Source: Myxococcaceae bacterium (GTDB lineage Bacteria; Myxococcota; Myxococcia; Myxococcales; Myxococcaceae). From it: DNA of 64,000 nt. Below the pieces are notes generated by a model that was not told the DNA's origin, ran no database searches, and saw only the letters and a program-made list of their open reading frames with translations. Where the stretch lies: contig JADGRA010000035.1 of the NCBI GenBank assembly GCA_017881265.1, forward strand, positions 1 through 64,000, given 5' to 3'. Shown in pieces: positions 41,062 to 49,520 of the stretch; position 1 is the first letter of the stretch, and each line of letters opens with the position of its first letter. The position numbers and the translations under genes are program-made.

Positions 41062-43443
41062 ATGGCAACGCAACCGGGCAACGTGGAGCGGCTGTTTGGC
41101 AAGGCCATGAAGCGGCGCGAGGACCCGCGTTTCATCACCGGACGCGCCACCTTCACCGACGACATCAAGCTGCCGGGAATGACGTACGCCGTCTTCGTCC
41201 GAAGCCCGCTGGCGAGCGCCCGCATCCGCGGCATTGACGTCGCGAAGGCACGCGCCGTCCCCGGCGTCCGGGCCGTCTTCACCGGCAAGGACATGGCCGA
41301 CGGCGGGGTGAAGGGCATTCCCGCCGGCTGGCTGCTTCCGGACATCAAGCTGACGGACCATCGCCCGCTGGCCGTGGACAGGGTCCGCCACGTCGGCGAC
41401 GCGGTGGCGGTGGTGGTGGCCGAGACGCCCTACGCCGCCCGGGACGCGGCGGACCTGGTGGAGGTGGACTACGAGGAGTTGCCCGCGGTGGCCGACGCGG
41501 TGAAGGCCCTCGCCCCGGGGGCCCCCCAGGTGCACGAGAACGCGCCCGGCAACCGCTGTTTCCACTGGGAGATTGGGGACAAGGCTAAGGCGGAGGCCGC
41601 GCTGAAGGGGGCGGCCAAGGTGGTGAAGGTCTCGCTGGTGAACCAGCGCCTCATCGCCAACGCCATTGAGCCGCGCGCTTGCGCGGCCAGCTACAGCCCG
41701 GCCACCGATGAATTGACGCTGTGGGTGACGTCGCAGAACCCACACGTCCACCGCCTCATCATGGGGGCCTTCGTCCTCGGCATTCCGGAGCACAAGTTCC
41801 GCGTCATCGCCCCGGACGTCGGCGGCGGCTTCGGCTCGAAAATCTTCATCTACCCCGAGGAGGTAGCCGTCAGCTGGCTGACGCGAAAGCTGGGGGCCCC
41901 GGTGAAGTGGACCGCCGAGCGGCGGGAAAGCTTCCTCACCGACAGTCACGGCCGCGACCACCACAGCCAGGTGGAGATGGGCTTCGACGCCCACGGCAAG
42001 GTGGCGGGCTTGAGGGTGAAGACGGTGGCCAACCTCGGCGCCTACCTCACCCTGTTCGCCCCGGCGGTGCCCACCTACCTGTACGGCACGCTGCTGAATG
42101 GGGTGTACGACTTCCCCAGCATTTTCTGCGAGGTGGACGGCGTCTTCACCCACACCACGCCGGTGGACGCCTACCGCGGCGCGGGACGGCCGGAGGCCTG
42201 CTACCTGCTCGAGCGCACCATGGACATCGCCGCGCGCACGCTGCAGCTGGACCCGGCAGAACTGCGGCGGCGCAACTACATCGGCAAGGACCGCTTCCCC
42301 TTCCAGACGCAGGTGGCCCTCGTCTACGACAGCGGCAACTACGCCCCGACACTGGAGCGCGCGCTCAAGATGGTGGGCTACGAACATTTCCGCACCAGCC
42401 AGGCGGAGGCCCGCGCCAAGGGCCGCTACCTCGGCCTCGGCATCAGCACCTACATCGAAGCCTGCGGCATCGCCCCCAGCCAGGTGGTGGGTTCCTTGGG
42501 CGCCCAGGCCGGGCTGTATGAAAGCGGCACGGTGCGTGTGCACCCCACCGGCAAAGTCACCGTCCTCACCGGCTCGCACAGCCACGGCCAGGGGCACGAG
42601 ACGACGTTTGCCCAGCTGGTGGCGGACGAGTTGAGCATCCCCATCGACGACGTGGAGATTGTGCACGGAGACACCGGCCGCATCCCCTTCGGCATGGGCA
42701 CCTATGGCAGCCGCTCGGGCGCGGTGGGCGGGACGGCCATCCACATGAGTCTGGAGAAGCTGAAGGCCAAGGGGCGCCGGCTGGCGGCGCACCTGTTGGA
42801 AGCGGCGCCGGAGGACGTCGAATTCAAGAACGGGCGCTTCAGCGTGAAGGGCGCCCCGGACCGGGGCAAGGCCTGGGCCGAGGTCACCCTGGCCGCCTAC
42901 CTGGCGCACAGCATGCCCGCCGGCATGGAACCTGGGCTGGAAGAAACCAGCTTCTATGACCCGTCCAACTTCACCTTCCCCTTCGGCACCCACATCGCCG
43001 TCGTCGAGGTGGACATCGCCACCGGACGCACGGAGCTCCTCCGCTACGTCGCGGTGGACGACGTGGGCAACGTCATCAACCCCACCATCGTCGACGGCCA
43101 GCTGCACGGCGGCATTGCCCAGGGGGCGGCGCAGGCCCTCTGGGAGTGGGCCACCTACGACGACAACGGCCAGCTCCTCACCGGCTCGCTCATGGACTAC
43201 GGGCTGCCGCGGGCGGACCAACTGCCGAAGTTTGAGACGGACCGCACCGTCACCCCCTCGCCCGTCAACCCCCTCGGCGTGAAGGGCGCTGGCGAGGCGG
43301 GCACCATCGCCTCCACCCCGGCGGTGGCCAACGCGGTGCTGGATGCCCTGTCGCCTTTCGGCATCACCCACCTGGACATTCCTCTCACCCCGGCCAAGGT
43401 GTGGCAGGCGGTGCAGGACGCCCGCGGCAAGGGAAAGGGGTAA
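41062..43443 (+). CDS. coxL: molybdenum hydroxylase large subunit (form II CODH-like)
   Basis: A 793-residue molybdopterin-binding catalytic subunit. Early motif KRREDPRFITGRATFTDDIK opens the a/b hammerhead domain, DVGGGFGSKIFIYPEE (about residue 252) binds Moco, and the active-site loop is AYRGAGRPEACYLLER (about residue 370). Genuine aerobic CO dehydrogenases of form I have AYRCSFR with a copper-binding Cys there. The AYRGAGR form marks form II or other substrate hydroxylases. GHETTFAQL and GVKGAGEAGTI at the C-terminus include the catalytic Glu. Substrate unknown; CO oxidation is doubtful. Sits between coxS and coxM. Confidence 0.93.
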   Translation: MATQPGNVERLFGKAMKRREDPRFITGRATFTDDIKLPGMTYAVFVRSPLASARIRGIDVAKARAVPGVRAVFTGKDMADGGVKGIPAGWLLPDIKLTDHRPLAVDRVRHVGDAVAVVVAETPYAARDAADLVEVDYEELPAVADAVKALAPGAPQVHENAPGNRCFHWEIGDKAKAEAALKGAAKVVKVSLVNQRLIANAIEPRACAASYSPATDELTLWVTSQNPHVHRLIMGAFVLGIPEHKFRVIAPDVGGGFGSKIFIYPEEVAVSWLTRKLGAPVKWTAERRESFLTDSHGRDHHSQVEMGFDAHGKVAGLRVKTVANLGAYLTLFAPAVPTYLYGTLLNGVYDFPSIFCEVDGVFTHTTPVDAYRGAGRPEACYLLERTMDIAARTLQLDPAELRRRNYIGKDRFPFQTQVALVYDSGNYAPTLERALKMVGYEHFRTSQAEARAKGRYLGLGISTYIEACGIAPSQVVGSLGAQAGLYESGTVRVHPTGKVTVLTGSHSHGQGHETTFAQLVADELSIPIDDVEIVHGDTGRIPFGMGTYGSRSGAVGGTAIHMSLEKLKAKGRRLAAHLLEAAPEDVEFKNGRFSVKGAPDRGKAWAEVTLAAYLAHSMPAGMEPGLEETSFYDPSNFTFPFGTHIAVVEVDIATGRTELLRYVAVDDVGNVINPTIVDGQLHGGIAQGAAQALWEWATYDDNGQLLTGSLMDYGLPRADQLPKFETDRTVTPSPVNPLGVKGAGEAGTIASTPAVANAVLDALSPFGITHLDIPLTPAKVWQAVQDARGKGKG

Positions 43444-43449
43444 ACGCCC

Positions 43450-44316
43450 ATGTACCCAGCACCCTTCGAGTACCACCGAGCTGCCTCCGCCCAGGACGCG
43501 GTGGCCCTTCTGGGCAAGTACGGCGACGAGGCGAAGCTGCTGGCCGGCGGCCAGTCGCTCTTGCCCTTGATGAAGCTGCGCTTCGCGCAGCCGCGCCACC
43601 TCATCGACGTGCGGCGCATTCAAGGCCTCTCCGGCATCCGCGAGGAGAAGGGCATGCTGGTGGTGGGGGCGGCCACGCCCTACGCCACGCTGGCCGCCTC
43701 GGCCTTGGTGCAGGCGAAGCTGCCCATGCTGTCGGAGGCTGCGGCGCAGATTGGAGACCCCCAGGTCCGCAACATGGGCACCCTGGGCGGCAGCCTCGCC
43801 CACGCGGACCCGGCCGGGGACCTCCCCGCCGTCGCCCTCGCCCTGGCCGCCGAGATTGCGGCCCTCGGCCCGCGCGGGGCGCGCACCGTGCACGCTGACG
43901 ACTTCTTCGTGGAGCTCATGACGACGGCGCTGGCCCCCGATGAGTTGCTGACGGAAGTGCGCTTCCCGCTGCCGCCTGCCGGCTCGGGTGGGGCCTATGA
44001 GAAGTACCCCAACCCCGCCTCGCGCTACGCCCTGGTGGGCGTGGCGGCGCAACTCACCGTTGCGGGCGGCAAGGTGACGGCGGCGCGGGTGGCCACGACG
44101 GGGCTGGCCACCAAGCCCCTCCGGGCCCTGGCCGTGGAGGCCGCGCTGCAGGGCAAGGCCGCCGACGCGGCCAGCCTGGCCGCCGCGGCGGAGAAGGCCA
44201 CCGACGGACTGAAGCTGCGTGCGGCCGCGCAGATGCCGGACGCCTACCGCCGTTCCCTGGCCGTCACCTTCACCGCCCGGGCCCTCACCCGCGCGGCGAA
44301 GCGGGCCGGCGGCTGA
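43450..44316 (+). CDS. coxM: molybdenum hydroxylase FAD-binding subunit
   Basis: A 288-residue flavoprotein subunit. LAGGQSLLPLMKLRFAQPRH (FAD-binding loop 1), GAATPYATLAAS, AAAQIGDPQVRNMGTLGGSL followed by AHADPAGDLPAVALAL (FAD loop 2), and a C-terminal CO_deh_flav_C domain are all CoxM hallmarks. FAD accepts electrons from CoxS and passes them to an acceptor such as a quinone. Length is normal. It follows coxL with 6 nt spacing and precedes a VOC-family gene by 12 nt, after which the cluster is interrupted by foreign sequence before coxD. Confidence 0.95.
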   Translation: MYPAPFEYHRAASAQDAVALLGKYGDEAKLLAGGQSLLPLMKLRFAQPRHLIDVRRIQGLSGIREEKGMLVVGAATPYATLAASALVQAKLPMLSEAAAQIGDPQVRNMGTLGGSLAHADPAGDLPAVALALAAEIAALGPRGARTVHADDFFVELMTTALAPDELLTEVRFPLPPAGSGGAYEKYPNPASRYALVGVAAQLTVAGGKVTAARVATTGLATKPLRALAVEAALQGKAADAASLAAAAEKATDGLKLRAAAQMPDAYRRSLAVTFTARALTRAAKRAGG

Positions 44317-44328
44317 AGGGCCCCCTGG

Positions 44329-44757
44329 ATGGACACTGACGCAGGGCCGCGGACGGACATCCGCGTGTGCATCGACGTGGACGACGTGGGCCGGGCCCTC
44401 GACTTCTACAGCCGCGCGCTGGGGCTTCGGCCCGGGCGCCGCCAGGGCGACAGCTGGGCAGAGTTGCTGGGCGCGGCCGTCCCCATCGACGTGCTGGGCA
44501 AGCCCCCGGGGACGGCTGCCACGCCGGCCGGCGGGCCCCAGCGCCACTACGCCCGTCATTGGACACCCGTCCACCTCGACATCGTCGTCGCGGACTTGGA
44601 CGCCGCGCTGGCCCGGGCGCAGGCCTGCGGCGCCACCCTGGAACAGCCAGTGCTTGTGCGCGGCTGGGGGCGGATGGCCAACCTGGCGGACCCCTTTGGG
44701 CACGGCTTCTGCCTGCTGGAGTTCCGCGGCCGGGGCTACGGCGAGGTGCTGGGCTGA
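44329..44757 (+). CDS. VOC-family (glyoxalase-like) protein
   Basis: A 142-residue protein with one vicinal-oxygen-chelate module pair. It starts MDTDAGPRTDIRVCIDVDDV with the first beta-alpha-beta-beta-beta unit (GRALDFYSRALGLRPGRRQG), and the second unit starts at PVHLDIVVADLDAALARAQA and ends in ADPFGHGFCLLEF, typical of this superfamily. The His/Glu metal ligands are at plausible spots. Such proteins serve as dioxygenases, isomerases or resistance proteins. It is cotranscribed with coxSLM but no functional link is obvious. It is the last gene before the foreign insert. Confidence 0.85.
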   Translation: MDTDAGPRTDIRVCIDVDDVGRALDFYSRALGLRPGRRQGDSWAELLGAAVPIDVLGKPPGTAATPAGGPQRHYARHWTPVHLDIVVADLDAALARAQACGATLEQPVLVRGWGRMANLADPFGHGFCLLEFRGRGYGEVLG

Positions 44758-45156
44758 CGTCGGCCTCAAGAATGGAAGGCCACTGGTTCGTTGCTGCGGT
44801 TCGCCTCCCTCGCGAGCGTGAACCTATCGCTCGTTCAAGGCTGCCACTGGTCGGAGCAGGGCCACCGTTCGTCGGGACGCACCAAGCCGATCTTGGTCCG
44901 ACGACTACCGTCGCGAGGATCCCACGGTCACTTCCTTCAAGCCTCGAGAACTCATGAGCCCACTCGTGGCGCGGTCGCTGCCTCTTGATGGCTGCGTCCA
45001 AGCCCGCGGTGACGGCACCGTCCCAGTCGTCGTCCAGCCCATCAAACTCCGCCAGAACGCGGGACCGACGCGGTGGAGCGCTCGCGCTTGGAAGACTTCG
45101 GCAGCCCCGTTCACCCGTGACGCTGCCTTCAAGTGATTGAAGAAGGGCACAAAGCG
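44758..45156. other. decayed sequence, no intact gene
   Basis: Lower-GC sequence following the VOC gene. On the minus strand one frame reads protein-like (SRVLAEFDGLDDDWDGAVTA then LDAAIKRQRPRHEWAHEFSR, covering about 44930-45080) but it lacks a start, and a competing 90-residue reading runs in a different frame. This looks like a remnant of a short coding sequence. No repeats, tRNA or transposase motif were found here. The change in composition marks the left edge of the insert in the cox cluster. Confidence 0.35.
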
Positions 45157-45309
45157 ATGGTGTTGGGCGTGCATCACCAGGAGTTCTTTTGTCTCCGCCT
45201 AAGCAACGAACTCGCGCGCCGAGGACACACCGTGCTCACTGCCAGCTCCGATTCCGCGGCGGCCACACTCACTGCTGCTGCGGCTGAGCTCTCAGAAATC
45301 GTCCGGTGA
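45157..45309 (+). CDS. short open frame of unknown function, likely fragment
   Basis: An ATG-initiated frame of 50 codons with GAAGAAGGG upstream, reading MVLGVHHQEFFCLRLSNELA, then RRGHTVLTASSDSAAATLTA and ending AAAELSEIVR. The pattern (strand, HHxEFF, LxNELARRGHTV) looks like the start of a nucleotide-binding or glycosyltransferase-type Rossmann fold but stops after one unit, so it is either a small independent protein or a fragment. A GTG at 45133 extends the frame by 8 codons. Next to the frameshifted gene at 45340. Confidence 0.3.
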   Translation: MVLGVHHQEFFCLRLSNELARRGHTVLTASSDSAAATLTAAAAELSEIVR

Positions 45310-45339
45310 GTCGACGGGGAACCAGTACGAGGAGAGCTG

Positions 45340-46070
45340 ATGACTACTGAGGAATTGGTGGACGAGGTCATGGAGGAACATGGTGGGCGAACTCGCTGGA
45401 AAGAGCTTGAGGTCATCGAGGCTTCGCTTTCATCGGGCGGGTTTGCGTTCGCGTCGCGGCTGCAACCCTTTGCCCTTCGTCATTTGAAACTCTCCGTCAA
45501 CCCGCACGCGCGACGAGTCACCCTCCGAGATTTTTCCCGCGAGGGATGGCTCGGGATATGGACGCCAACGCATGTCCAGATCAGGGATGACAACGACTCG
45601 CCGGTCTCGGAGCGTCACGAGCCGCGAGCGCAGTTCGGTCGGCTGCTCAACAAGGTGCGCTGGGACAAGCTCGACATCCTGTACTTTGCCGGGTATGCGC
45701 TCTGGAACTACTGTCGTTTCCCTTCATCCTCGATCTTCCAGGCGTTTCACTCACAGAACGGGCGCCCCTGAATGACCGTAGCTCAAGTCGTCTGGTCGCC
45801 AGTTTCGACCGCAGCATACCGACGCATTCAGCAACCCAGAGCTTTCATTTCAATGCTTCGCGTCAACTGGTTCGGCACGACTACACCGTCGACGTAATCG
45901 GATCATGGGCCACTGCCGCCAATTGCTGCCTTGCATCCGAAACAGTTGGAGGTTTTCGCTTTTATACCCGCCGGACAGTTTATCCACTCATGCGCCAGCG
46001 GACCGTTGTGCCCTTTCCGACACTGGTTTGGATTGAGCTGGATGACATAACAGTGGAGATGACACCATGA
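45340..46070 (+). pseudogene. conserved hypothetical protein interrupted by one -1 frameshift at TTTCCCT
   Basis: The first part (45340-45723) starts MTTEELVDEVMEEHGGRTRW with GGAGAGC before the ATG and reaches LDILYFAGYALWNYCRFP. Unshifted, the frame stops at 45769-45771. Reading from the -1 frame at 45723 continues FILDLPGVSLTERAPLNDRS and on through NASRQLVRHDYTVDVIG and GFRFYTRRTVYPL to a TGA at 46068-46070. The joined product (about 243 residues) reads like a single conserved bacterial unknown, whose family (recalled, not searched) has AYFAGYAMWTYL..PFLLxLPG at the junction with no gap. The shift falls exactly on T TTC CCT (45717-45723). It could be a 1-nt deletion, a sequencing error or programmed frameshifting. 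The stop overlaps the next start (ATGA). Confidence 0.75.
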
Positions 46071-46468
46071 AGTTCCAATATCGGCACATCGTTGCGGTTC
46101 TGGTCACGGGTCTCTGGGTCAACACATCAGAGTTCTTCAGAAATGAATTTCTTCTAAAGAACGCTTGGGTAGCTCACTATCAATCGCTCGGAATGGTATT
46201 CCCGTCGGCGCCGCTGAACGCCGCGGTCTGGGTCGGATGGGGATTCCTGCTATCGATCTCGATTTATGTCATTTCCAGGAAATTTAGTATTGTACAAACT
46301 GCGCTCATCGTCTGGTTTATGGGCTTTGTCTTAATGTGGGTTGTCGTCTGGAATTTGAACGTGCTTCCCCGGGCGATTCTACGATACGCAATTCCGCTCA
46401 GTCTGGTCGAGGTTTTCGTCGGGTCGTATATTTGCGCTGTTTTTGCGAAAACGAGACCGCATGCGTGA
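46067..46468 (+). CDS. small four-helix membrane protein of unknown function
   Basis: A 133-residue protein beginning MKFQYRHIVAVLVTGLWVNT with about four transmembrane helices (residues 7-17, 45-65, 73-96 and 105-125). Its base composition is much lower in GC than the surrounding genes, and codons such as TTT, AAA and ATT are common, so it was probably acquired by transfer. The pattern WVNTSEFFRNEFLLKNAWVA with SLGMVFPSAPLNAAVWVGWG resembles small unknown proteins of other bacterial groups. The ATG overlaps the end of the frameshifted gene by 4 nt, so they were once cotranscribed. It is intact, unlike its neighbours. Confidence 0.65.
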   Translation: MKFQYRHIVAVLVTGLWVNTSEFFRNEFLLKNAWVAHYQSLGMVFPSAPLNAAVWVGWGFLLSISIYVISRKFSIVQTALIVWFMGFVLMWVVVWNLNVLPRAILRYAIPLSLVEVFVGSYICAVFAKTRPHA

Positions 46469-46813
46469 GTAGCATGCGATGTGGTTGGGGCCGTGCTCTC
46501 GCCCGCTCCGTGCCCTGGTCAATGAAGAGTTGCGGAAAGCTCACGACAAGGCGCTAACGGGGTCATCACCATCGTTTCGAATTCGCATGCCGACCTCGGA
46601 AATTGCGCCATGCTTCTTTAGGCTGCGGCAGCGGACGTGCGGCCGGCGGCCGGGCTGCGCGCACCTCTTTTCGGACGAACGGCTCCAGCCCGCGGGGGTG
46701 CGGGAAATCGCTACAAAGGTTCGACGAACCGGAGCACCACATGCGCGCCCTCCGTCACCGTTCGGCAGCTAACGCAGGCCTGCGTGAAAGCCAGTGCTCG
46801 AGCGTGTGCGAGC
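46469..46813. other. no intact gene
   Basis: A stretch of about 345 bases of mixed composition between the membrane protein and the histidine-kinase remnant. Open frames exist on the plus strand but read as Arg/Pro/Ser-rich sequence with no recognisable motif, so I do not call them. Possibly the decayed N-terminal part of the kinase, though I could not align it. Confidence 0.4.
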
Positions 46814-47152
46814 GTCGAAGTGCAAGGGGTTTGGGCCTGCCCTGACCTGAGGGCGCCACCTTTGCTCCTTCAACCGTTGGTCGAGAACGCGATTCTCCAC
46901 GGGCTGTCGACGCGAAAGTCTGGACGCATCAGCATCGTCGCGCGCTGCGACGGCCAACGGGCAATCATCAAGGTGAGCGATGATGGGCCTGGACCGGGGG
47001 CATCCGCTCACCGGGGCAACGGCACGAGCATGCAGGACCTCTCCGAGCGACTGCGGCTCGCGTTCGGCGACGAGGCGATTTTCACCCTCGGACCCGCTGC
47101 ACAAGGGGGTTGTTGCGCCCGTGTGGCGATGCCGCTTGTTGCTCCTGCGTGA
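46814..47152 (+). pseudogene. C-terminal stub of a LytS/YehU-type sensor histidine kinase
   Basis: The frame reads VEVQGVWACPDLRAPPLLLQ, then PLVENAILHGLSTRKSGRIS, SDDGPGPG and GNGTSMQDLSERLRLAFGDE. These correspond to the last part of the dimerisation region, the N-box and the G1/G2 boxes of HATPase_c kinases of the His_kinase (LytS) family. The phosphorylation-site helix and all sensor domains are missing, and the upstream continuation of the frame does not look like one. No response-regulator gene follows. An inactive remnant within the insert. Confidence 0.7.
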
Positions 47153-47455
47153 GCTCCAGGCTGGCTCGCCTCAGTCAGCCCGCTGCTTTGGGGGCAACGT
47201 CCGGTCGGGCGGTGCCGCGCCGGGGCGGCCGTGAGGCGCGCCCACGGACCACGGTGGGGACGCCACGCCTGGCGCGAGGCCTTACAAGGGCGTGAATTCT
47301 GGGACACCCTGGCCGGGGCTCGACGGAAGGCATGTCACAAGGCTTGCAGGCGGAACGCTCCTGAGGTGGCCCAACCGACTCCCCTCCGCAGGCTCGTCTT
47401 CGCGGTCGCCAGACCGCTTGTCCTCGGCTGGGCGGCTCCCTAAGGTGGAAAACCC
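47153..47455. other. no gene recognised, right edge of insert
   Basis: About 300 bases between the kinase remnant and coxD. One plus-strand frame stays open to 47440 with readings such as GRHAWREALQGREFWDTLAG but shows no family motif, and the composition is intermediate. No inverted repeat, integrase or tRNA. The ribosome site for coxD (AAGGTGG) lies at the end of this stretch. Confidence 0.4.
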
Positions 47456-48346
47456 ATGCGCGAAGACATCCGTCGCATCCAGGAGTTGATGGAGCGCGAG
47501 GGCTACGTCACCGACCGCGCGGTGGCCACCTCGGTGTACCTGGCCACCAGCCTCGGCAAGCCCCTCCTCGTCGAGGGGCACCCAGGCGTGGGCAAGACGG
47601 ACATCGCCAAGGTTCTGGCCCGGGTGCTGGACGGGGACCTCATCCGGCTACAGTGCTACGAGGGGCTGGACGCCACCACCGCGCTGTACGAGTGGAATTA
47701 CCCGAAGCAGCTCTTGCACATCAAACTGGATGAGCACAGCGCGCGCCCGGTGGACCAGCGCGAGGCGGATATTTTCTCCGAGGCCTTCCTGCTGAAGCGC
47801 CCCCTGCTGCAGGCCATCACCCACCAGGGTCGGCCGCCCGTCCTCCTCATCGACGAGGTGGACCGCGCCGACGAGGAATTCGAGGCCTTCCTCCTGGAAG
47901 TCCTCTCGGACTTCCAGGTCAGCATCCCGGAAGTGGGGACGGTGCGCGCGGCGCAGAAGCCGGCCGTGGTGCTGACCTCCAACCGCAGCCGGGACCTCTC
48001 CGACGCCCTGCGCCGGCGGTGCCTGTACCTGTGGATTGACTACCCGACCCTGGACAAGGAATTGCGCATCGTGCGCGCCCGCGTGCCGGGCCTCCCGGAG
48101 AGGCTGGCGCTGGAGCTCACCACCTTCATGCAGTCGCTGCGGCGGATGAAGCTGCAGAAGACGCCCGGGGTGGCCGAGTCCCTGGACTGGGCAGCAGCGC
48201 TGGTGTCCCTGCACGCCTCGCACCTGGACGCGGCCCTGGTGCAGGAGACGCTGGGCTGCTTCCTGAAAGACGAGGCCGACCTCCGCGCCCTGTCCGCCCG
48301 CCTGGCCGCGGGCGAGCTGGCCGCCCTCGCCTCGCCGCTGGGATGA
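47456..48346 (+). CDS. coxD: MoxR-family AAA ATPase (CoxD-like)
   Basis: A 296-residue AAA+ ATPase of the MoxR group. Walker A is LLVEGHPGVGKTDIAKVLAR, Walker B PPVLLIDEVDRADEEFEAFL, sensor 1 region VVLTSNRSRDLSDALRRRCL, and the DIxRLQCYEGLDATTALYEW block is typical of CoxD. In Oligotropha CODH clusters, CoxD and the VWA protein CoxE help assemble the sulfurated metal centre. Here it lies 2.7 kb beyond coxM, on the same strand, separated by decayed foreign DNA, and overlaps coxE by 4 nt. Confidence 0.93.
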   Translation: MREDIRRIQELMEREGYVTDRAVATSVYLATSLGKPLLVEGHPGVGKTDIAKVLARVLDGDLIRLQCYEGLDATTALYEWNYPKQLLHIKLDEHSARPVDQREADIFSEAFLLKRPLLQAITHQGRPPVLLIDEVDRADEEFEAFLLEVLSDFQVSIPEVGTVRAAQKPAVVLTSNRSRDLSDALRRRCLYLWIDYPTLDKELRIVRARVPGLPERLALELTTFMQSLRRMKLQKTPGVAESLDWAAALVSLHASHLDAALVQETLGCFLKDEADLRALSARLAAGELAALASPLG

Positions 48347-49476
48347 AGGGCGAGGAAGCACGTGCAGACCTCCTCGTGCACACGGCGCGCTTCTGCCGCC
48401 TCCTGCGCGAGCAGGGCCTGAAGACGACGCCCGCCGACACCCTCGAGGCGGCGCGGGTGCTGGGGCTTCTGGACGTGCTGGACCGGGAGGACTTCCGCAC
48501 CGGGCTGCGCAGCGTCCTCGTCCACCGGGCGGAGGACCTCCGCCCCTTCGATGAGGCGTTCGACGCCTTCTTCGGCGGCGCCGGGGCCGCGCCCTCGGCC
48601 TGGCTGCGGCGCAACGCCTCCCTCGTCCCACCGACGCAGCAGCGCACGCCTCTCACCCTGGACCGCTGGATGCGGGGGGACGTCGAGGAGGAGGAGCGCG
48701 AGGAGGCGCTTCTGCCCTCTCCCAGCGCGCTCGAGTCGCTGCGCACACCGGACTTCAGCAGCTTTGGCGACGAGGCCCTGCGGCAGGTGACAGCCGTCGC
48801 GCGGCGCATTGCCCGCCAGCTGGCGCTGCGCCCCAGCCGCCGCTGGGAGCCGGCCCGCGTCGGCGCGCGCCCCCACCTGCGCCGCACGCTGCGGCTCAGC
48901 GTCAAGACGGGCGGGGAGCTGGGCGAGCTGGCCTTCCGCCGGCGAAAAATCCGCCGCACCAAGCTGGTGGTGCTGGCGGACGTCTCGGGCTCCATGGACT
49001 TGTACGCGCGCCTCTTCCTGCAGTTTCTCTTCGCCCTCCAGCACAGCTTCGCCCGGGTGGAAACCTTCGTCTTCGCCACCCGGCTGTCGCGGATTACCGA
49101 GCAACTCAAATCCCGCGGCTACGGCGAGGCGCTGGCGGAGCTGTCGGCCCAGGTGACGGACTGGCACGGTGGTACCCGCATCGGCGAGTCGCTGCAGGCC
49201 TTCCTCCGGGACTGGCCCCGCCTTCTGGACAGAAACACCGTGGCTATTGTGCTGAGCGACGGCTGGGAGACGGGGGACGCGGCGGTGCTGGGCGAGGCGC
49301 TACAGGCCATCCACCGCCGCGCGGCGCGGCTTGTGTGGCTCAACCCGCTCTTGGGCAGCCCGGACTACCAGCCCCTGACGCAGGGCATGCAGGCCGCCCT
49401 GCCCCACCTGGACGCCTTTCTGCCCGCCCACGACCTGGCCAGCCTGGGGCGGCTGGGGCGGCACCTGGCGCTGTAG
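48343..49476 (+). CDS. coxE: VWA-domain protein (CoxE-like)
   Basis: A 377-residue protein. The N-terminal 180 residues are charged and helical (LVHTARFCRLLREQGLKTTP; then RTPLTLDRWMRGDVEEEERE). The C-terminal half is a von Willebrand A domain with the complete MIDAS: VVLADVSGSMDLYARLFLQF (DxSxS), GGTRIGESL (Thr) and VLSDGWETGDAA (Asp). This is the CoxE layout, which works with CoxD-type MoxR ATPases in metal-cluster maturation of CO dehydrogenase-like enzymes. Start overlaps coxD by 4 nt. Convergent with the XdhC/CoxF-like gene 44 nt away. Confidence 0.9.
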   Translation: MKGEEARADLLVHTARFCRLLREQGLKTTPADTLEAARVLGLLDVLDREDFRTGLRSVLVHRAEDLRPFDEAFDAFFGGAGAAPSAWLRRNASLVPPTQQRTPLTLDRWMRGDVEEEEREEALLPSPSALESLRTPDFSSFGDEALRQVTAVARRIARQLALRPSRRWEPARVGARPHLRRTLRLSVKTGGELGELAFRRRKIRRTKLVVLADVSGSMDLYARLFLQFLFALQHSFARVETFVFATRLSRITEQLKSRGYGEALAELSAQVTDWHGGTRIGESLQAFLRDWPRLLDRNTVAIVLSDGWETGDAAVLGEALQAIHRRAARLVWLNPLLGSPDYQPLTQGMQAALPHLDAFLPAHDLASLGRLGRHLAL

Positions 49477-49520
49477 GGGTGAAGCGCGCCCTGGCAGCGT
49501 CGCCGCCGGCGCGCGCCCAG

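Noticed and set aside
41062..43443. Calling the enzyme an aerobic CO dehydrogenase.
   Set aside because: The AYRCSFR loop with the Cu-binding Cys is absent; AYRGAGR indicates form II or another hydroxylase.
40303..44769. A 1488-codon open frame on the minus strand opposite coxS-coxL-coxM.
   Set aside because: Its sequence is Arg/Gly/His/Val-rich with no domain, and the opposite strand encodes three well-defined enzymes. Long antisense frames are expected at this GC content.
47153..47455. Plus-strand frame reading GRHAWREALQGREFWDTLAG.
   Set aside because: No recognisable family, no ribosome site, and it lies in a decayed insert; not reported as a gene.
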